In this document: positions 1-8,618 of the stretch, one piece after another | Numbering within the stretch: position 1 is the stretch's first letter | Layout: each line of letters begins with the position of its first letter | Program-made: the position numbers and the translations under genes | Assembly: GCF_029223285.1 (NCBI RefSeq) | Contig: NZ_JARHUJ010000001.1 | Location: 372,001 to 436,000 of the forward strand | Reading direction: 5' to 3' | DNA: 64,000 nucleotides | From: Paraflavitalea sp. CAU 1676 | Lineage (GTDB): Bacteria > Bacteroidota > Bacteroidia > Chitinophagales > Chitinophagaceae | Notes under the pieces: model-generated | The model's input: only the letters and a program-made list of their open reading frames with translations | The model's database searches: none | What the model was told of the DNA's origin: nothing

Positions 1-2
1 TT

Positions 3-365
3 TGGTACGGTATCACCTGGCCATCTGCTGTGCTTACACTTATATTCGGACTTACTACCTGGCACCTGATGGGCGCTACGCCGGAATGGTTGAAAGTGAA
101 ATTGCTTTTTGTGATAGGTCTGTATATTTATCATTTCACCCTGCATGTCATTTTCAAACAGCAACAGCAAGGCGTGTTTAAATATTCTTCTCAACAACTG
201 CGTATCTGGAATGAAGTGGCGACCATCTTCCTGGTGGCCATTGTGATGCTGGTGGTGGTGAAGCAAAGTCTCAGCTTTCTATGGGGCATCGTTGGTTTGC
301 TGCTCTTCGTGATTTTGCTGATGAGCGCCATTAAGATCTACAAAATATTGAGAGACAAGAAATAG
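3..365 (+). CDS. hemJ: HemJ-type protoporphyrinogen oxidase (CopD-like membrane protein), 3' end only
   Basis: This is the C-terminal ~120 residues of a gene that begins before the window; the frame is open from base 3 and stops at 363-365. The visible part starts WYGITWPS and holds a segment near LRIWNEVATIFLVAIVMLVV, followed by two hydrophobic helices and a basic tail ending RDKK. The LRIWNE block followed by a hydrophobic helix is typical of the HemJ/UPF0093 family, integral membrane proteins that oxidise protoporphyrinogen IX to protoporphyrin IX in haem synthesis. The GTG at 30 lies inside the reading frame and is not a credible start. No terminator is obvious directly after the stop. 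Confidence 0.85.
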   Translation, partial: WYGITWPSAVLTLIFGLTTWHLMGATPEWLKVKLLFVIGLYIYHFTLHVIFKQQQQGVFKYSSQQLRIWNEVATIFLVAIVMLVVVKQSLSFLWGIVGLLLFVILLMSAIKIYKILRDKK

Positions 366-714
366 TGGCACAACGCTGACTATTTCCGGAACTCGGGTAT
401 ATAGCTGGGAAACCTACTGTAAACCTGGCCTCATCCATGTGTCAACCATGTAACAAATGGGGGTGTTCGTCAATGGCAGACACATAGATCACAGATGGTT
501 GATCCGTGGGTTGCCTTATGATTGTATGATATTCAGAGTTTTACATCTCAGCCGCTGATGGATTGCGACATGATTGCCGCCTAAGCCGGTGATAAACAGA
601 TAATTAGCGTCAAAGCGACATAACCCGAGTCGTTTGCTAAAAACGTAGAACCAATTAATTATCAAAGGAAAATAAAAATACTGAAGGAGAAGTATAATGC
701 GGGGAGGTATATAA

Positions 715-750
715 ATGAGAAAAACCTTTCCAACGCCATTAGAGTTTTAA
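715..750 (+). other. Very short ORF (11 codons) directly ahead of a terminator
   Basis: An ATG at 715 opens a frame reading MRKTFPTPLEF and closes with TAA at 748-750, five bases before the hairpin at 755. A purine-rich AGGAG lies upstream at about 685-690. A short peptide followed at once by a terminator hairpin is the layout of an attenuator or of a short transcript, but nothing downstream is an obvious regulated gene. It may be chance. Confidence 0.2.
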
Positions 751-754
751 AAGG

Positions 755-782
755 AAAGGGGAGCAGGAATACTCCCCTTTTT
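755..782 (+). terminator. Factor-independent terminator
   Basis: A perfect 9-bp stem, AAAGGGGAG (755-763) with CTCCCCTTT (772-780), encloses an 8-base loop and runs into T residues. It would end a plus-strand transcript, either hemJ read-through or an unrecognised short RNA. Confidence 0.75.
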
Positions 783-1093
783 AACCCCTAAACCCTAAAC
801 CGTAGAAAAGGTTTTTCATGTAATGCATTATAAAAATAAATCAAATATCTGAATTTGTTGCAGTAAATATTCTTAGGATATGTTGCAAATTTCGCGCCGT
901 AAATTCCCTCCTTCACACTTTCTGTTATTTGCAATTACTGCATCATCGTAACGTGAGATATATTTCCATAAATTATGCCAAAGCTGGTCTTTTGAAGAAA
1001 CAATTTTCCAAATGACAGATTTGTTAAGCTATTTAATCCCATTTTAACCAATAGCTCTAACAACACGACCGGATGCGGGTAGTAGCAACATTA

Positions 1094-1201
1094 TCAGGGT
1101 ATAAGTTTTTGCATCAGTTTAAAAAGTTCTCCAGCCACTAAATACACTTGTTCTGTGAATATTGTTGATTTTTTTTCCCATTCCACACTTCTTTGCTGCA
1201 T
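1094..1201 (-). CDS. Possible 35-aa ORF or gene remnant, function unknown
   Basis: The minus strand reads ATG at 1201 to TGA at 1094. The product starts MQQRSVEWEKKST, is amphipathic and ends ELFKLMQKLIP, with the composition of a real helical protein rather than random AT-rich translation. Beyond the stop another frame continues with protein-like sequence (VLLELLVKMG), which could mean a frameshifted remnant of a longer gene. I do not recognise a family and see no -7 box in front. Confidence 0.25.
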   Translation of the reverse strand: MQQRSVEWEKKSTIFTEQVYLVAGELFKLMQKLIP

Positions 1202-1864
1202 CTGGGTAATGAACTAACTGTTTCCAACGGTTGCAAATATTTTATTTTATACCTATGGGGCAGCTAATAGCGGTTTACCAGTAGTAAAATAAGGTGCACT
1301 AAGGTTTTGAATACCCGAAAAATGTCAAAACAAGGCGATATGACCATAATGCTTACCTGAGTATTAATGTTGTTAAATGGAGTATTCCATAATTAATGGA
1401 GAAACCCTCCGTCTTTTTAGTAGTCTGCCCGGATTTGCCATTGATTTTTCTCAATCGGTTATTGCCCGCCACCCTGATACAATGAATGTATAGTAGTTGC
1501 ACCCGGAACTTATTTCATTTTCTCCAGGCCATGTTGCTGTTGAACCATTAAAATCGTAATGAACGCAAGTAAAAATCGGGGGGCGGTGACAGCGGGGGTG
1601 GGTTCAGGTTGGAGATTGACTAACCGGGGCCGATACCTGGTTGTCAGCAAATGGAGTTTGTTGAATACTGTGAAGTGGTGCCAAGACCACTTGAGACAGC
1701 AGGCATTGCGCCTGGCAAGACCTCACACATGCTCTACGCACCCTACCCCAACCCTACTTGAGCTTGTCAATAAGGATAAGACATCCGGAGTACCTCAATG
1801 ACCCCATCAGGCGAGTACCAGTGTATGTAGGGTGAACTATCACCGGGTGTGGGCGCCAGAAAGG

Positions 1865-1920
1865 GCTCTGTAGTTCCTCTATAACTGCTCTGTAGGTCCT
1901 CTGTAGGTGCTCTGTAGTTT
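1865..1920. repeat. 22-bp tandem repeat, about 2.5 copies
   Basis: Units begin at 1865, 1887 and 1909, each starting GCTCTGTAG. Each 22-bp unit is itself two imperfect 11-mers related to CTCTGTAGGT. A minus-strand ORF crosses it but shows no other support for coding. Confidence 0.7.
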
Positions 1921-2092
1921 TTGTCATATGATAATCAATAATATGTGTTTTGGCCGGGATGATAGCCAATCAAGCTGGCCTGGCCGGTGGTAAGGCGGCT
2001 GGCCTGGCAGGCTGTTCGTGATGCGAAAAGGCTGCCGGTGGGGGACTGGAATTGAGCGGCCTTATAACGGTCCCCATATAGGTATATTTCTG

Positions 2093-2100
2093 TAACTTTG
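2093..2100 (+). promoter_or_regulatory. Bacteroidota -7 promoter box for ileS
   Basis: TAACTTTG fits the Bacteroidota sigma-A -7 consensus TAnnTTTG and lies 46 bases before the ileS ATG. A clear -33 TTG is not visible, so the assignment rests on the -7 box and position. Confidence 0.5.
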
Positions 2101-2146
2101 CACACTTTTTAACTACAATTTTTACGCGGCTCACGCAAAACATATT

Positions 2147-5100
2147 ATGTCGTCCAAATACAGAGAGTTTTCACATTTGAATTTGCCTGCTATGGAGCAG
2201 GAGATCCTGGCTTTATGGAATGAGCAACAGGCTTTCGAGAAAAGTATGTCGGTAAGGGAAGGCGCCCCGCACTTCGTGTTCTACGAAGGTCCGCCCAGCG
2301 CCAACGGGATGCCCGGTATTCACCACGTCATTAGCCGTACCCTGAAAGACCTGGTTTGCCGCTATAAAACCATGCAGGGCTTTCAGGTTAAACGCAAAGG
2401 CGGCTGGGATACCCATGGCCTGCCTATCGAATTGGGAGTAGAAAAAGAGCTGGGTATCACCAAAGAAGACATCGGTAAAAAGATCACCGTAGAAGAATAC
2501 AACCAGAAATGCCGAGAAGCGGTATTGCGCTATAAAGACAAATGGGATGATATCACCCGTAAGATGGGTTATTGGGTTGATCTCAATGATCCCTATATCA
2601 CTTTCGATAACAAATATGTAGAGACCCTCTGGTATCTCCTGAGTGTGCTCTACAAAAAAGGACTGTTGTATGAGAGCGTAAGCATACAGCCTTATTCACC
2701 CGCTGCCGGTACCGGCCTCAGCTCGCACGAGCTCAACCAGCCAGGCACCTACAAAATGGTGAAGGATACCTCGGCGGTGGCGATGTTCAAAGCCGTGAAG
2801 GACGCGAAATCCGAATTCCTCTTTGAGGCTGCCGGCAATCAATCTACGGCTACTGCCAGCGACGAAGTATTCTTCCTCGCGTGGACGACCACCCCGTGGA
2901 CCCTTCCTTCCAACCTGGGCCTCACCGTAGGTGGTAATATCACTTATGTACTGGTAAAGACCTTCAATCCCTATACACACCTGCCGGTGAACATCGTATT
3001 GGCGAAGGACCTGGTAGGCAAATACCTGAAACCGGAAGGCGAAACCGCCGATTTCAGTGAGTATAAGGAAGGCGACAAATTGCTGCCCTGGAGGATCGTG
3101 GCCGAGTTCAAAGGTTCGAAGATCGAAGGTGCCCGCTACGAGCAGTTGCTGCCTTTCAAGGCCAACTCGCCCGAGTCTATCAGCTACAGTATTCCGGATG
3201 CGAAACCTTTCCGGGTATTGGTGGGTGATTTCGTTACTACGGAAGATGGTACCGGTATCGTGCATACCGCACCCGACTTCGGTGCAGATGACTATCGCGT
3301 AGGTAGTAAGTACGGTATTGGCTATTTCACAGGTATCAATGAATACGGTCAACGTGAAAAGCTGGTGCTGGTAGATAAGCAAGGGAAATTTGTGGACGGT
3401 GTTGGCGAGTTCAGCAACCGTTATGTCAAGAATTATAAAGACGATCCGGCCTATGTAGATGTTAACGTAGACATCTGCGTAAAACTCAAGAAAGAGAACC
3501 GTGCCTTTAAGATCGAAAAATACGAGCACAACTACCCACACTGCTGGCGCACCGATAAGCCGGTGTTGTACTACCCGCTCGATGCCTGGTTTATCAAAAC
3601 CACGGCGATCAAAGACCAGATGGTGAACCTGAACAAGACCATCAACTGGAAGCCAAAATCGACCGGCGAAGGCCGTTTTGGCAACTGGCTGGAGAATATG
3701 GTGGATTGGAACCTGAGCCGCAGCCGATTCTGGGGTACACCGCTGCCTGTTTGGAGAACGGAAGATGGGCAGGAAGAGGTTTGTATCGGTTCGATCGGGG
3801 AATTGAATGAAGCGATCCGCAAAGCCAATGAGGTGCTGGGCGGTGATGTCAATAAAAATTACCTGCATGAAGGCATCCTCGACCTGCACAAGCCGTATGT
3901 GGATGAGATCGTGCTGGTGAGCCCTTCGGGCAAACCCATGAAGCGCGTATCCGACCTGATCGACGTTTGGTTCGACAGCGGCGCCATGCCTTTTGCGCAG
4001 TGGGGACTGGATTATGATAAGCTGGCGGCCGGCGATCCCCGTCCGTTCAAAGCGCCTTTTGGTACCAACTACCCGGCCGATTTCATCGCCGAAGGGGTTG
4101 ACCAAACGCGCGGCTGGTTCTATACCCTGCATGCCATCTCCTCGCTGCTGTATGGCAGTGTGGCTTATAAAACGGTGGTTTCCAATGGGCTGGTGCTGGA
4201 TAAGAATGGCAATAAGATGAGTAAGCGCCTGGGTAACGTGATCGATCCATTCAAAACGATCGAGCAGTTTGGCGCCGATGCCACCCGCTGGTACCTGATC
4301 ACCAACGCTTCTCCGTGGGATAACCTGAAGTTTGACCTGGAAGGCATCAAGGAAGTGCAACGCAAGTTCTTCGGAACCCTTTATAATACTTATCAGTTCT
4401 TTGCCCTCTACTCCAATGTGGATGGTTTTGCCTTTAAGGAGGCCTACGTACCCCTGGAGCAGCGTCCGGAAATCGATCGCTGGATCCTGTCTTCGCTCAA
4501 TACCCTCGTGAAAAAGGCGGGCGAATACATGGACGATTATGAGCCTACGCAGGCTGGTAGGGTGATCGAAGAGTTTGTGGATGAACATCTTAGCAACTGG
4601 TATGTGCGCCTTTGCCGTCGCCGGTTCTGGAAAGGGGAGTACGAGCTCGACAAGATCTGCGCTTACCAAACCCTGTATGAGTGCCTGGAAACTGTGGCGA
4701 AGCTGATGGCGCCTCTTTCTCCGTTCTTCAGCGACATGCTGTTCAGGAACCTGAATGCTGTTACGGGACGCCATAGCGAGCAGTCGGTTCACCATGCTTT
4801 GTACCCCAAGGCGAACGAATCGGTCATCGACAGTGCCCTGGAGGAGCGTATGCAGCTGGCGCAGGACATTTCGTCACTCGTTTTATCGCTTCGGAAAACA
4901 TCGAAGTTCAAGGTAAGGCAACCGCTGCAAAGGGTGCTGATCCCGGTGCTCAACCCCGGTATGAAACAGCAGATAGGGCTGGTAGAGGACCTGATCAAGA
5001 GCGAAGTAAATGTGAAAGAGATCCAATATCTTACGGAAGATAATGGGTTCATCAAAAAGAAGATCAAGCCCAACTATGTGGCGCTGGGTAAGAAGCTGGG

Positions 5101-5578
5101 GGGTAAAATGAAGGCGGTTGCTGCCGCTTTGGCCGGTTTTACACAGGAAGATATCGCCCTGTTAGAAAAAGAAGGGTCTATTTCATTGTTTATTGATAAC
5201 GAACCCTTAATATTACAGGTTAATGAAACGGAGATCGCCAGCGAGGATATCCCAGGCTGGATGGTCGCGAACAAAGACTCTCTGACTGTAGCACTCGACG
5301 TAACCGTAACCCCCGAGTTGATCAACGAAGGCAATGCCCGCGAGCTGGTTAATCGTATCCAGAAAATTCGCAAGGACAATGGCTATGAATTGACTGACAG
5401 AATAGCAGTGCAGGTGACCGAAAACCAGGATTTGAAGCAGTCAATAGCCCAATTTAATAATTATATTTGCACCGAAATTTTGGCAGATACGTTGGAGTTG
5501 GTATCTGAATTGCCCAATGGCACTGAAATTGAGGTGAACGATATTTCACTAAAAGTGTTCGTTACAAAAAAAGCCTAA
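2147..5578 (+). CDS. ileS: Isoleucyl-tRNA synthetase (eukaryote-like, type 2), GIHH signature
   Basis: Cytoplasmic class I synthetase of 1143 aa that charges tRNA-Ile. It has the Rossmann catalytic core split by the CP1 editing domain, KMSKR at 690-694 and the anticodon-binding C-terminal region. Length and sequence are those of the eukaryote-like IleRS common in Bacteroidota. The class I HIGH signature, in the context PSANGMPGIHH, reads GIHH at 57-60: the first and third residues of HIGH are swapped. Published work on type 2 IleRS links this GXHH variant to very strong mupirocin resistance; resistance here is inference. The start follows an A-rich leader. The DksA-like gene begins 4 bases after the stop, so the two are probably co-transcribed. 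A 699-aa antisense ORF over this gene is a shadow. Confidence 0.97.
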   Translation: MSSKYREFSHLNLPAMEQEILALWNEQQAFEKSMSVREGAPHFVFYEGPPSANGMPGIHHVISRTLKDLVCRYKTMQGFQVKRKGGWDTHGLPIELGVEKELGITKEDIGKKITVEEYNQKCREAVLRYKDKWDDITRKMGYWVDLNDPYITFDNKYVETLWYLLSVLYKKGLLYESVSIQPYSPAAGTGLSSHELNQPGTYKMVKDTSAVAMFKAVKDAKSEFLFEAAGNQSTATASDEVFFLAWTTTPWTLPSNLGLTVGGNITYVLVKTFNPYTHLPVNIVLAKDLVGKYLKPEGETADFSEYKEGDKLLPWRIVAEFKGSKIEGARYEQLLPFKANSPESISYSIPDAKPFRVLVGDFVTTEDGTGIVHTAPDFGADDYRVGSKYGIGYFTGINEYGQREKLVLVDKQGKFVDGVGEFSNRYVKNYKDDPAYVDVNVDICVKLKKENRAFKIEKYEHNYPHCWRTDKPVLYYPLDAWFIKTTAIKDQMVNLNKTINWKPKSTGEGRFGNWLENMVDWNLSRSRFWGTPLPVWRTEDGQEEVCIGSIGELNEAIRKANEVLGGDVNKNYLHEGILDLHKPYVDEIVLVSPSGKPMKRVSDLIDVWFDSGAMPFAQWGLDYDKLAAGDPRPFKAPFGTNYPADFIAEGVDQTRGWFYTLHAISSLLYGSVAYKTVVSNGLVLDKNGNKMSKRLGNVIDPFKTIEQFGADATRWYLITNASPWDNLKFDLEGIKEVQRKFFGTLYNTYQFFALYSNVDGFAFKEAYVPLEQRPEIDRWILSSLNTLVKKAGEYMDDYEPTQAGRVIEEFVDEHLSNWYVRLCRRRFWKGEYELDKICAYQTLYECLETVAKLMAPLSPFFSDMLFRNLNAVTGRHSEQSVHHALYPKANESVIDSALEERMQLAQDISSLVLSLRKTSKFKVRQPLQRVLIPVLNPGMKQQIGLVEDLIKSEVNVKEIQYLTEDNGFIKKKIKPNYVALGKKLGGKMKAVAAALAGFTQEDIALLEKEGSISLFIDNEPLILQVNETEIASEDIPGWMVANKDSLTVALDVTVTPELINEGNARELVNRIQKIRKDNGYELTDRIAVQVTENQDLKQSIAQFNNYICTEILADTLELVSELPNGTEIEVNDISLKVFVTKKA

Positions 5579-5582
5579 CAGT

Positions 5583-6464
5583 ATGGCAACCAAGAAGAAA
5601 GCAGCAAAGCCAGCTAAAAAAACGATTGCTCCCAAGAAGGCGGTGGCAGCGAAGAAGCCTGCTGCCAAACCTGCTGGTAAAGTTAGTAAGCCCGCAGTGA
5701 AGGCAGCGCCGAAAGCTGCTGTCAAGCCGACGGCGCCGAAACCTCCTGCCAAAGCAAACGGAGCTAAAGCTGCGCCGGAAAAGAAAGTGGTTGCCAAAGT
5801 TGCTGTGCCTGTAAAACCGGTGGCGAAAGCCCCCATAAAACCCGAACCCAAGCCATTGGCTAAGAAACCTGTCCCTGAACCCGTGAAAGTGGAAAAGAAA
5901 CCCGAAGTGCCGAAGGAAGAAGTAAAGAAGCCCGAACCCGTAGCGCCGCCACCCCCGCCCAAAAAGCCCGTGGTGCCCGCAAAACCGGTAAAGGTTGTAA
6001 TACCTGAGATCAAAACCAAGACGGTTCGTAAATACGAACCGGAGTTCACGAAATCCGTATTGGATCAACCAGAAAACATTCAAACAGGACCAACCATGCG
6101 TTACAGCGATGCCGAATTAGGAGAGTTCAGGGAACTTATCCAAAAGAAACTGGACCAGGCTAAGAAAGAACTTTCTTATCTGCAGGGCTTGATCACCCGT
6201 AAAGATGAAATGGGAGGAGACGAAACTGAAAACCGCTACATGACCATGGAAGATGGTTCGATGAGCATGGAGCGTGAGCAGCTTGCCCAAATGGCCAGCA
6301 GGCAGATCAATTATATTGATCACCTGGAGAAAGCGATGATGCGTATTGAGAATAAGACGTATGGCATTTGCCGTGTAACCGGAAAGCTGATCGATAAGGC
6401 GCGGTTGAGGGCGGTTCCACACGCTACGCTGAGCATCGAGGCCAAGCAGATGATGAATAAATAA
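5583..6464 (+). CDS. DksA/TraR-family regulator with long Ala/Lys/Pro-rich N-terminal tail
   Basis: 293 aa in two parts. Residues 1 to about 150 are low-complexity Ala-Lys-Pro repeats (AAKPAKK, KPVAK types), like histone H1 or a nucleoid-associated tail. Residues from about 172 on form the DksA/TraR domain: a coiled coil (SDAELGEFRELIQKKLDQA) then the GICRVTGKLI...AVPHATLS segment where the zinc finger normally lies. Only one cysteine remains of the usual four, so zinc binding is unlikely; many Bacteroidota homologues share this (family knowledge). DksA proteins act in the secondary channel of RNA polymerase. The tail suggests additional DNA or RNA binding (inference). It follows ileS by 4 bases and is followed by a terminator. 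Confidence 0.85.
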   Translation: MATKKKAAKPAKKTIAPKKAVAAKKPAAKPAGKVSKPAVKAAPKAAVKPTAPKPPAKANGAKAAPEKKVVAKVAVPVKPVAKAPIKPEPKPLAKKPVPEPVKVEKKPEVPKEEVKKPEPVAPPPPPKKPVVPAKPVKVVIPEIKTKTVRKYEPEFTKSVLDQPENIQTGPTMRYSDAELGEFRELIQKKLDQAKKELSYLQGLITRKDEMGGDETENRYMTMEDGSMSMEREQLAQMASRQINYIDHLEKAMMRIENKTYGICRVTGKLIDKARLRAVPHATLSIEAKQMMNK

Positions 6465-6495
6465 TAGAAACTTAACTCTATTAGCCTATAAAACA

Positions 6496-6519
6496 GGTTG
6501 CTGAAAAGCGACCTTTTTT
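6496..6519 (+). terminator. Terminator of the ileS-dksA-like operon
   Basis: GGTTGC (6496-6501) pairs with GCGACC (6508-6513), one G-T wobble, loop TGAAAA, followed by six T. It lies 31 bases after the DksA-like stop. The remaining 240 bases up to 6756 hold nothing I can identify. Confidence 0.75.
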
Positions 6520-6756
6520 CGTTTATAAGAGGCATGCATTGCTGCAAACGGTAGGGTATAGGCTGGTTCGGGCGAGGCCTTTTGACTGGCTGACCGGGCA
6601 GGATGCAGGCTTCGTAACGGGCCGTTGAGGGCGGGTGGGGAAGCTGGTGACCAGCAGCAAACGGGGTCTTGATCTTCGGGCAATCTTTGAGGATAAAAGG
6701 GATGCACCTCCACAGACCATTGACGGGCGCTGAAAACGCCCAGGGAATACGGTCTG

Positions 6757-7518
6757 TTATGACGGTAGCCGCCCCTCCAGCCAATTTCTGAAATCCGCCA
6801 CGCGTTCGCGGCTGATGATTACGTCAACGCCGGCATCGGGCTGTAACTGCAGTATCAGCCGGCTGTTGTAGTACGTGAGGATCTTACGGATGGCGTCGAT
6901 GTGTACAATGTATTGCCGGTTGATGCGGAAGAACTGGTGGCGGTCGAGCAGCTTTTCTATCTGGTCGAGCGAATAGTCGAGCGGCAGTTTCTGGTTCGTA
7001 TTGGTCGTAACATAAGTAACGCCCTTCACAAATTGCAACCACGCAATATCCTTCGCCTTTACATAGATCAATTGATTATTGAGCCGGCCGATAAACCGGG
7101 CACTATCCCTTCTTAAAAACTCTTCTGCAATAGCCGCGATATTGATGGTATTGCCCGTGGCTGGTTTGAACTGCTGGTATTTGTCCAGCGCCTGCTTTAA
7201 TTCCTTCGCGTCGATCGGTTTCATCAGGTAATCGATGCTGTTGACCTTGAAGGCCTGCAGCGCGAAATTGTCATAGGCCGTGGTGAAGATGATCGGCGTT
7301 TTTACCGCTGTTTGTTTGAACAGCTCGAAGCAATTTCCGTCAGACAGTTGTATATCCATCAGTATAAGATCTGCAGCATGTCCCTGCTCCATCCAGCGTA
7401 TGCCCTCTGCTACCGAGCCGATCACGGCCAACACTTCAATGGGATAATTACTCTGCTTCAGCAACTGCATCAGCCGCTCGGCATTGTGTATTTCGTCTTC
7501 AAAGATGGCTACTCTCAT
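6757..7518 (-). CDS. LytTR-family response regulator
   Basis: 253 aa. A receiver domain (residues 1-120) has the phospho-acceptor Asp55 in LILMDIQ and acidic residues at 8-9. A C-terminal LytTR DNA-binding domain (about 150-250) contains FFRINRQYIVHIDAI. It is the output partner of the kinase just upstream, whose stop overlaps this start by 4 bases (7515-7518), so translation is probably coupled. It is the last gene of a four-gene minus-strand operon. The target genes cannot be read from the sequence. Confidence 0.93.
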   Translation of the reverse strand: MRVAIFEDEIHNAERLMQLLKQSNYPIEVLAVIGSVAEGIRWMEQGHAADLILMDIQLSDGNCFELFKQTAVKTPIIFTTAYDNFALQAFKVNSIDYLMKPIDAKELKQALDKYQQFKPATGNTINIAAIAEEFLRRDSARFIGRLNNQLIYVKAKDIAWLQFVKGVTYVTTNTNQKLPLDYSLDQIEKLLDRHQFFRINRQYIVHIDAIRKILTYYNSRLILQLQPDAGVDVIISRERVADFRNWLEGRLPS

Positions 7519-8603
7519 GGTTGATCTATAATTGGGATCCTGACGGTAAAGATTTCGTCGGATTGAGATACTTCAATGGTTTGTCCACTCGATAGTTCGT
7601 AACGCCTGCGGATATTCTCCAGTCCAATGCCGGATGGGGCTTCGGAACTTATCTTCTTGCGAATCGGGTTCGTGATGGACAGAAAGCCCCGTTCGCTCTT
7701 CACGGTGATATCAAGTGGTTCGTGCACAGAGAAACGGTTGTGTTTGATGGCATTCTCTATCAGCATTTGCAGGGTGGCCGGTGGCACCATGCCGTGGGTC
7801 TTTGCCCGTTCATCGATGGCAGCCGTGAACCGGATACTGTTTTGATGCCGTATGCCGATGAGGAATAAGTAGGATTCCAGGAAGTCGAGCTCGGTTTGTA
7901 TCGATACCAGGTTCTCGAATTTCTTGTCGAGTATATACCGGTATATCTTAGCCAACTGGGTAATGTAATCGGCCGAGAGGTCGGCGCTCTTGTATACCAG
8001 GTTGGTGAGCACGCTAAGCGAGTTGAAAAAGAAATGCGGATCTATCTGGTTGCGGAGGGCATCGTACTTGGCTTGTATGTTTTCGCGCATCAGGCGTTCC
8101 GTTTGCAGCTGGTATTCTTTCCAACCGTTGTAGTAAAAGATAATGCCATTGAAGGCAAGGATCATCATATAGAACAGGAAGGTGCCTGCCAGCATATTGT
8201 AGCTAAGCGCCGTAAAGCTGTTCCAGGCTTCGTGACGCTGAAAGAACAGCCTGTCTGTAATGCCATAAACAAACCCGAACGCCAGGGCTGCCAATACTCC
8301 ATACACGATCAGCGTGCCGGTAAGTACCAGTATGCGGGCTGTTGACCGCAGGTGGTTGATGCGCTTATCCAGCATGCGTGCCAGGCGGATGGCGCCTTCC
8401 CATACCAATAGCCCTAGTAATACATAGTACAGACTGAATACCTGCGAGCGCAGGTTGAAAGTGCCGATATCGTGTATAAAAGATAGATCGAACGATTTGA
8501 AGATGACACTGAAAATGTACAGCACTCCAATGCGGAACAGGTAGCGGAACACGCGGCTGTTGAATAATTGTTCTCTTCTTTGGTAATCGGTGCTGGTGCT
8601 CAT
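7515..8603 (-). CDS. LytS/YehU-type sensor histidine kinase
   Basis: 362 aa inner-membrane kinase. Four hydrophobic segments lie between about residues 20 and 160, followed by a short coiled linker. The His_kinase domain carries the phospho-accepting His190 in QIDPHFFFNSL, the N box IENAIKHN and the glycine box GIGLENIRRR. There is no periplasmic sensor domain of note, so the signal is probably sensed within or near the membrane. It overlaps the LytTR regulator by 4 bases and starts 15 bases after the epimerase stop, which places it in an operon with two SDR enzymes. Confidence 0.93.
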   Translation of the reverse strand: MSTSTDYQRREQLFNSRVFRYLFRIGVLYIFSVIFKSFDLSFIHDIGTFNLRSQVFSLYYVLLGLLVWEGAIRLARMLDKRINHLRSTARILVLTGTLIVYGVLAALAFGFVYGITDRLFFQRHEAWNSFTALSYNMLAGTFLFYMMILAFNGIIFYYNGWKEYQLQTERLMRENIQAKYDALRNQIDPHFFFNSLSVLTNLVYKSADLSADYITQLAKIYRYILDKKFENLVSIQTELDFLESYLFLIGIRHQNSIRFTAAIDERAKTHGMVPPATLQMLIENAIKHNRFSVHEPLDITVKSERGFLSITNPIRKKISSEAPSGIGLENIRRRYELSSGQTIEVSQSDEIFTVRIPIIDQP

Positions 8604-8618
8604 GACGGCGATTGCTCT

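Larger units (their letters stand above)
366..2146. other. Gene-poor 1.8 kb intergenic region
   Basis: This is the longest stretch in the window without a convincing gene. It holds a factor-independent terminator (755-782), an 11-codon ORF before it, a 35-codon minus-strand ORF (1094-1201), a 22-bp tandem repeat (1865-1920), an 11-bp direct repeat (1974-1984 and 1998-2008) and the ileS promoter at its end. The part from about 790 to 1480 is AT-rich; the part from 1560 to 2060 is GC-rich and repeat-prone. It may hold decayed genes or an RNA, but I recognise no family. Confidence 0.6.

Noticed and set aside
1559-1801. 80-codon plus-strand ORF
   Set aside because: No recognised domain, odd composition (Trp, Cys, His and Thr-Pro rich), no promoter, and it runs through GC-rich repetitive sequence.
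1754-1969. 71-codon minus-strand ORF over the 22-bp repeat
   Set aside because: The frame is held open by the tandem repeat; nothing else supports coding.
2696-4795. 699-codon antisense ORF within ileS
   Set aside because: A shadow of the strongly conserved ileS reading frame; no signal, domain or promoter on that strand.
5549-6083. Two antisense ORFs rich in Gly/Phe and Arg/Phe over the DksA-like tail
   Set aside because: They arise from the complementary strand of the Ala/Lys/Pro-rich repeats.
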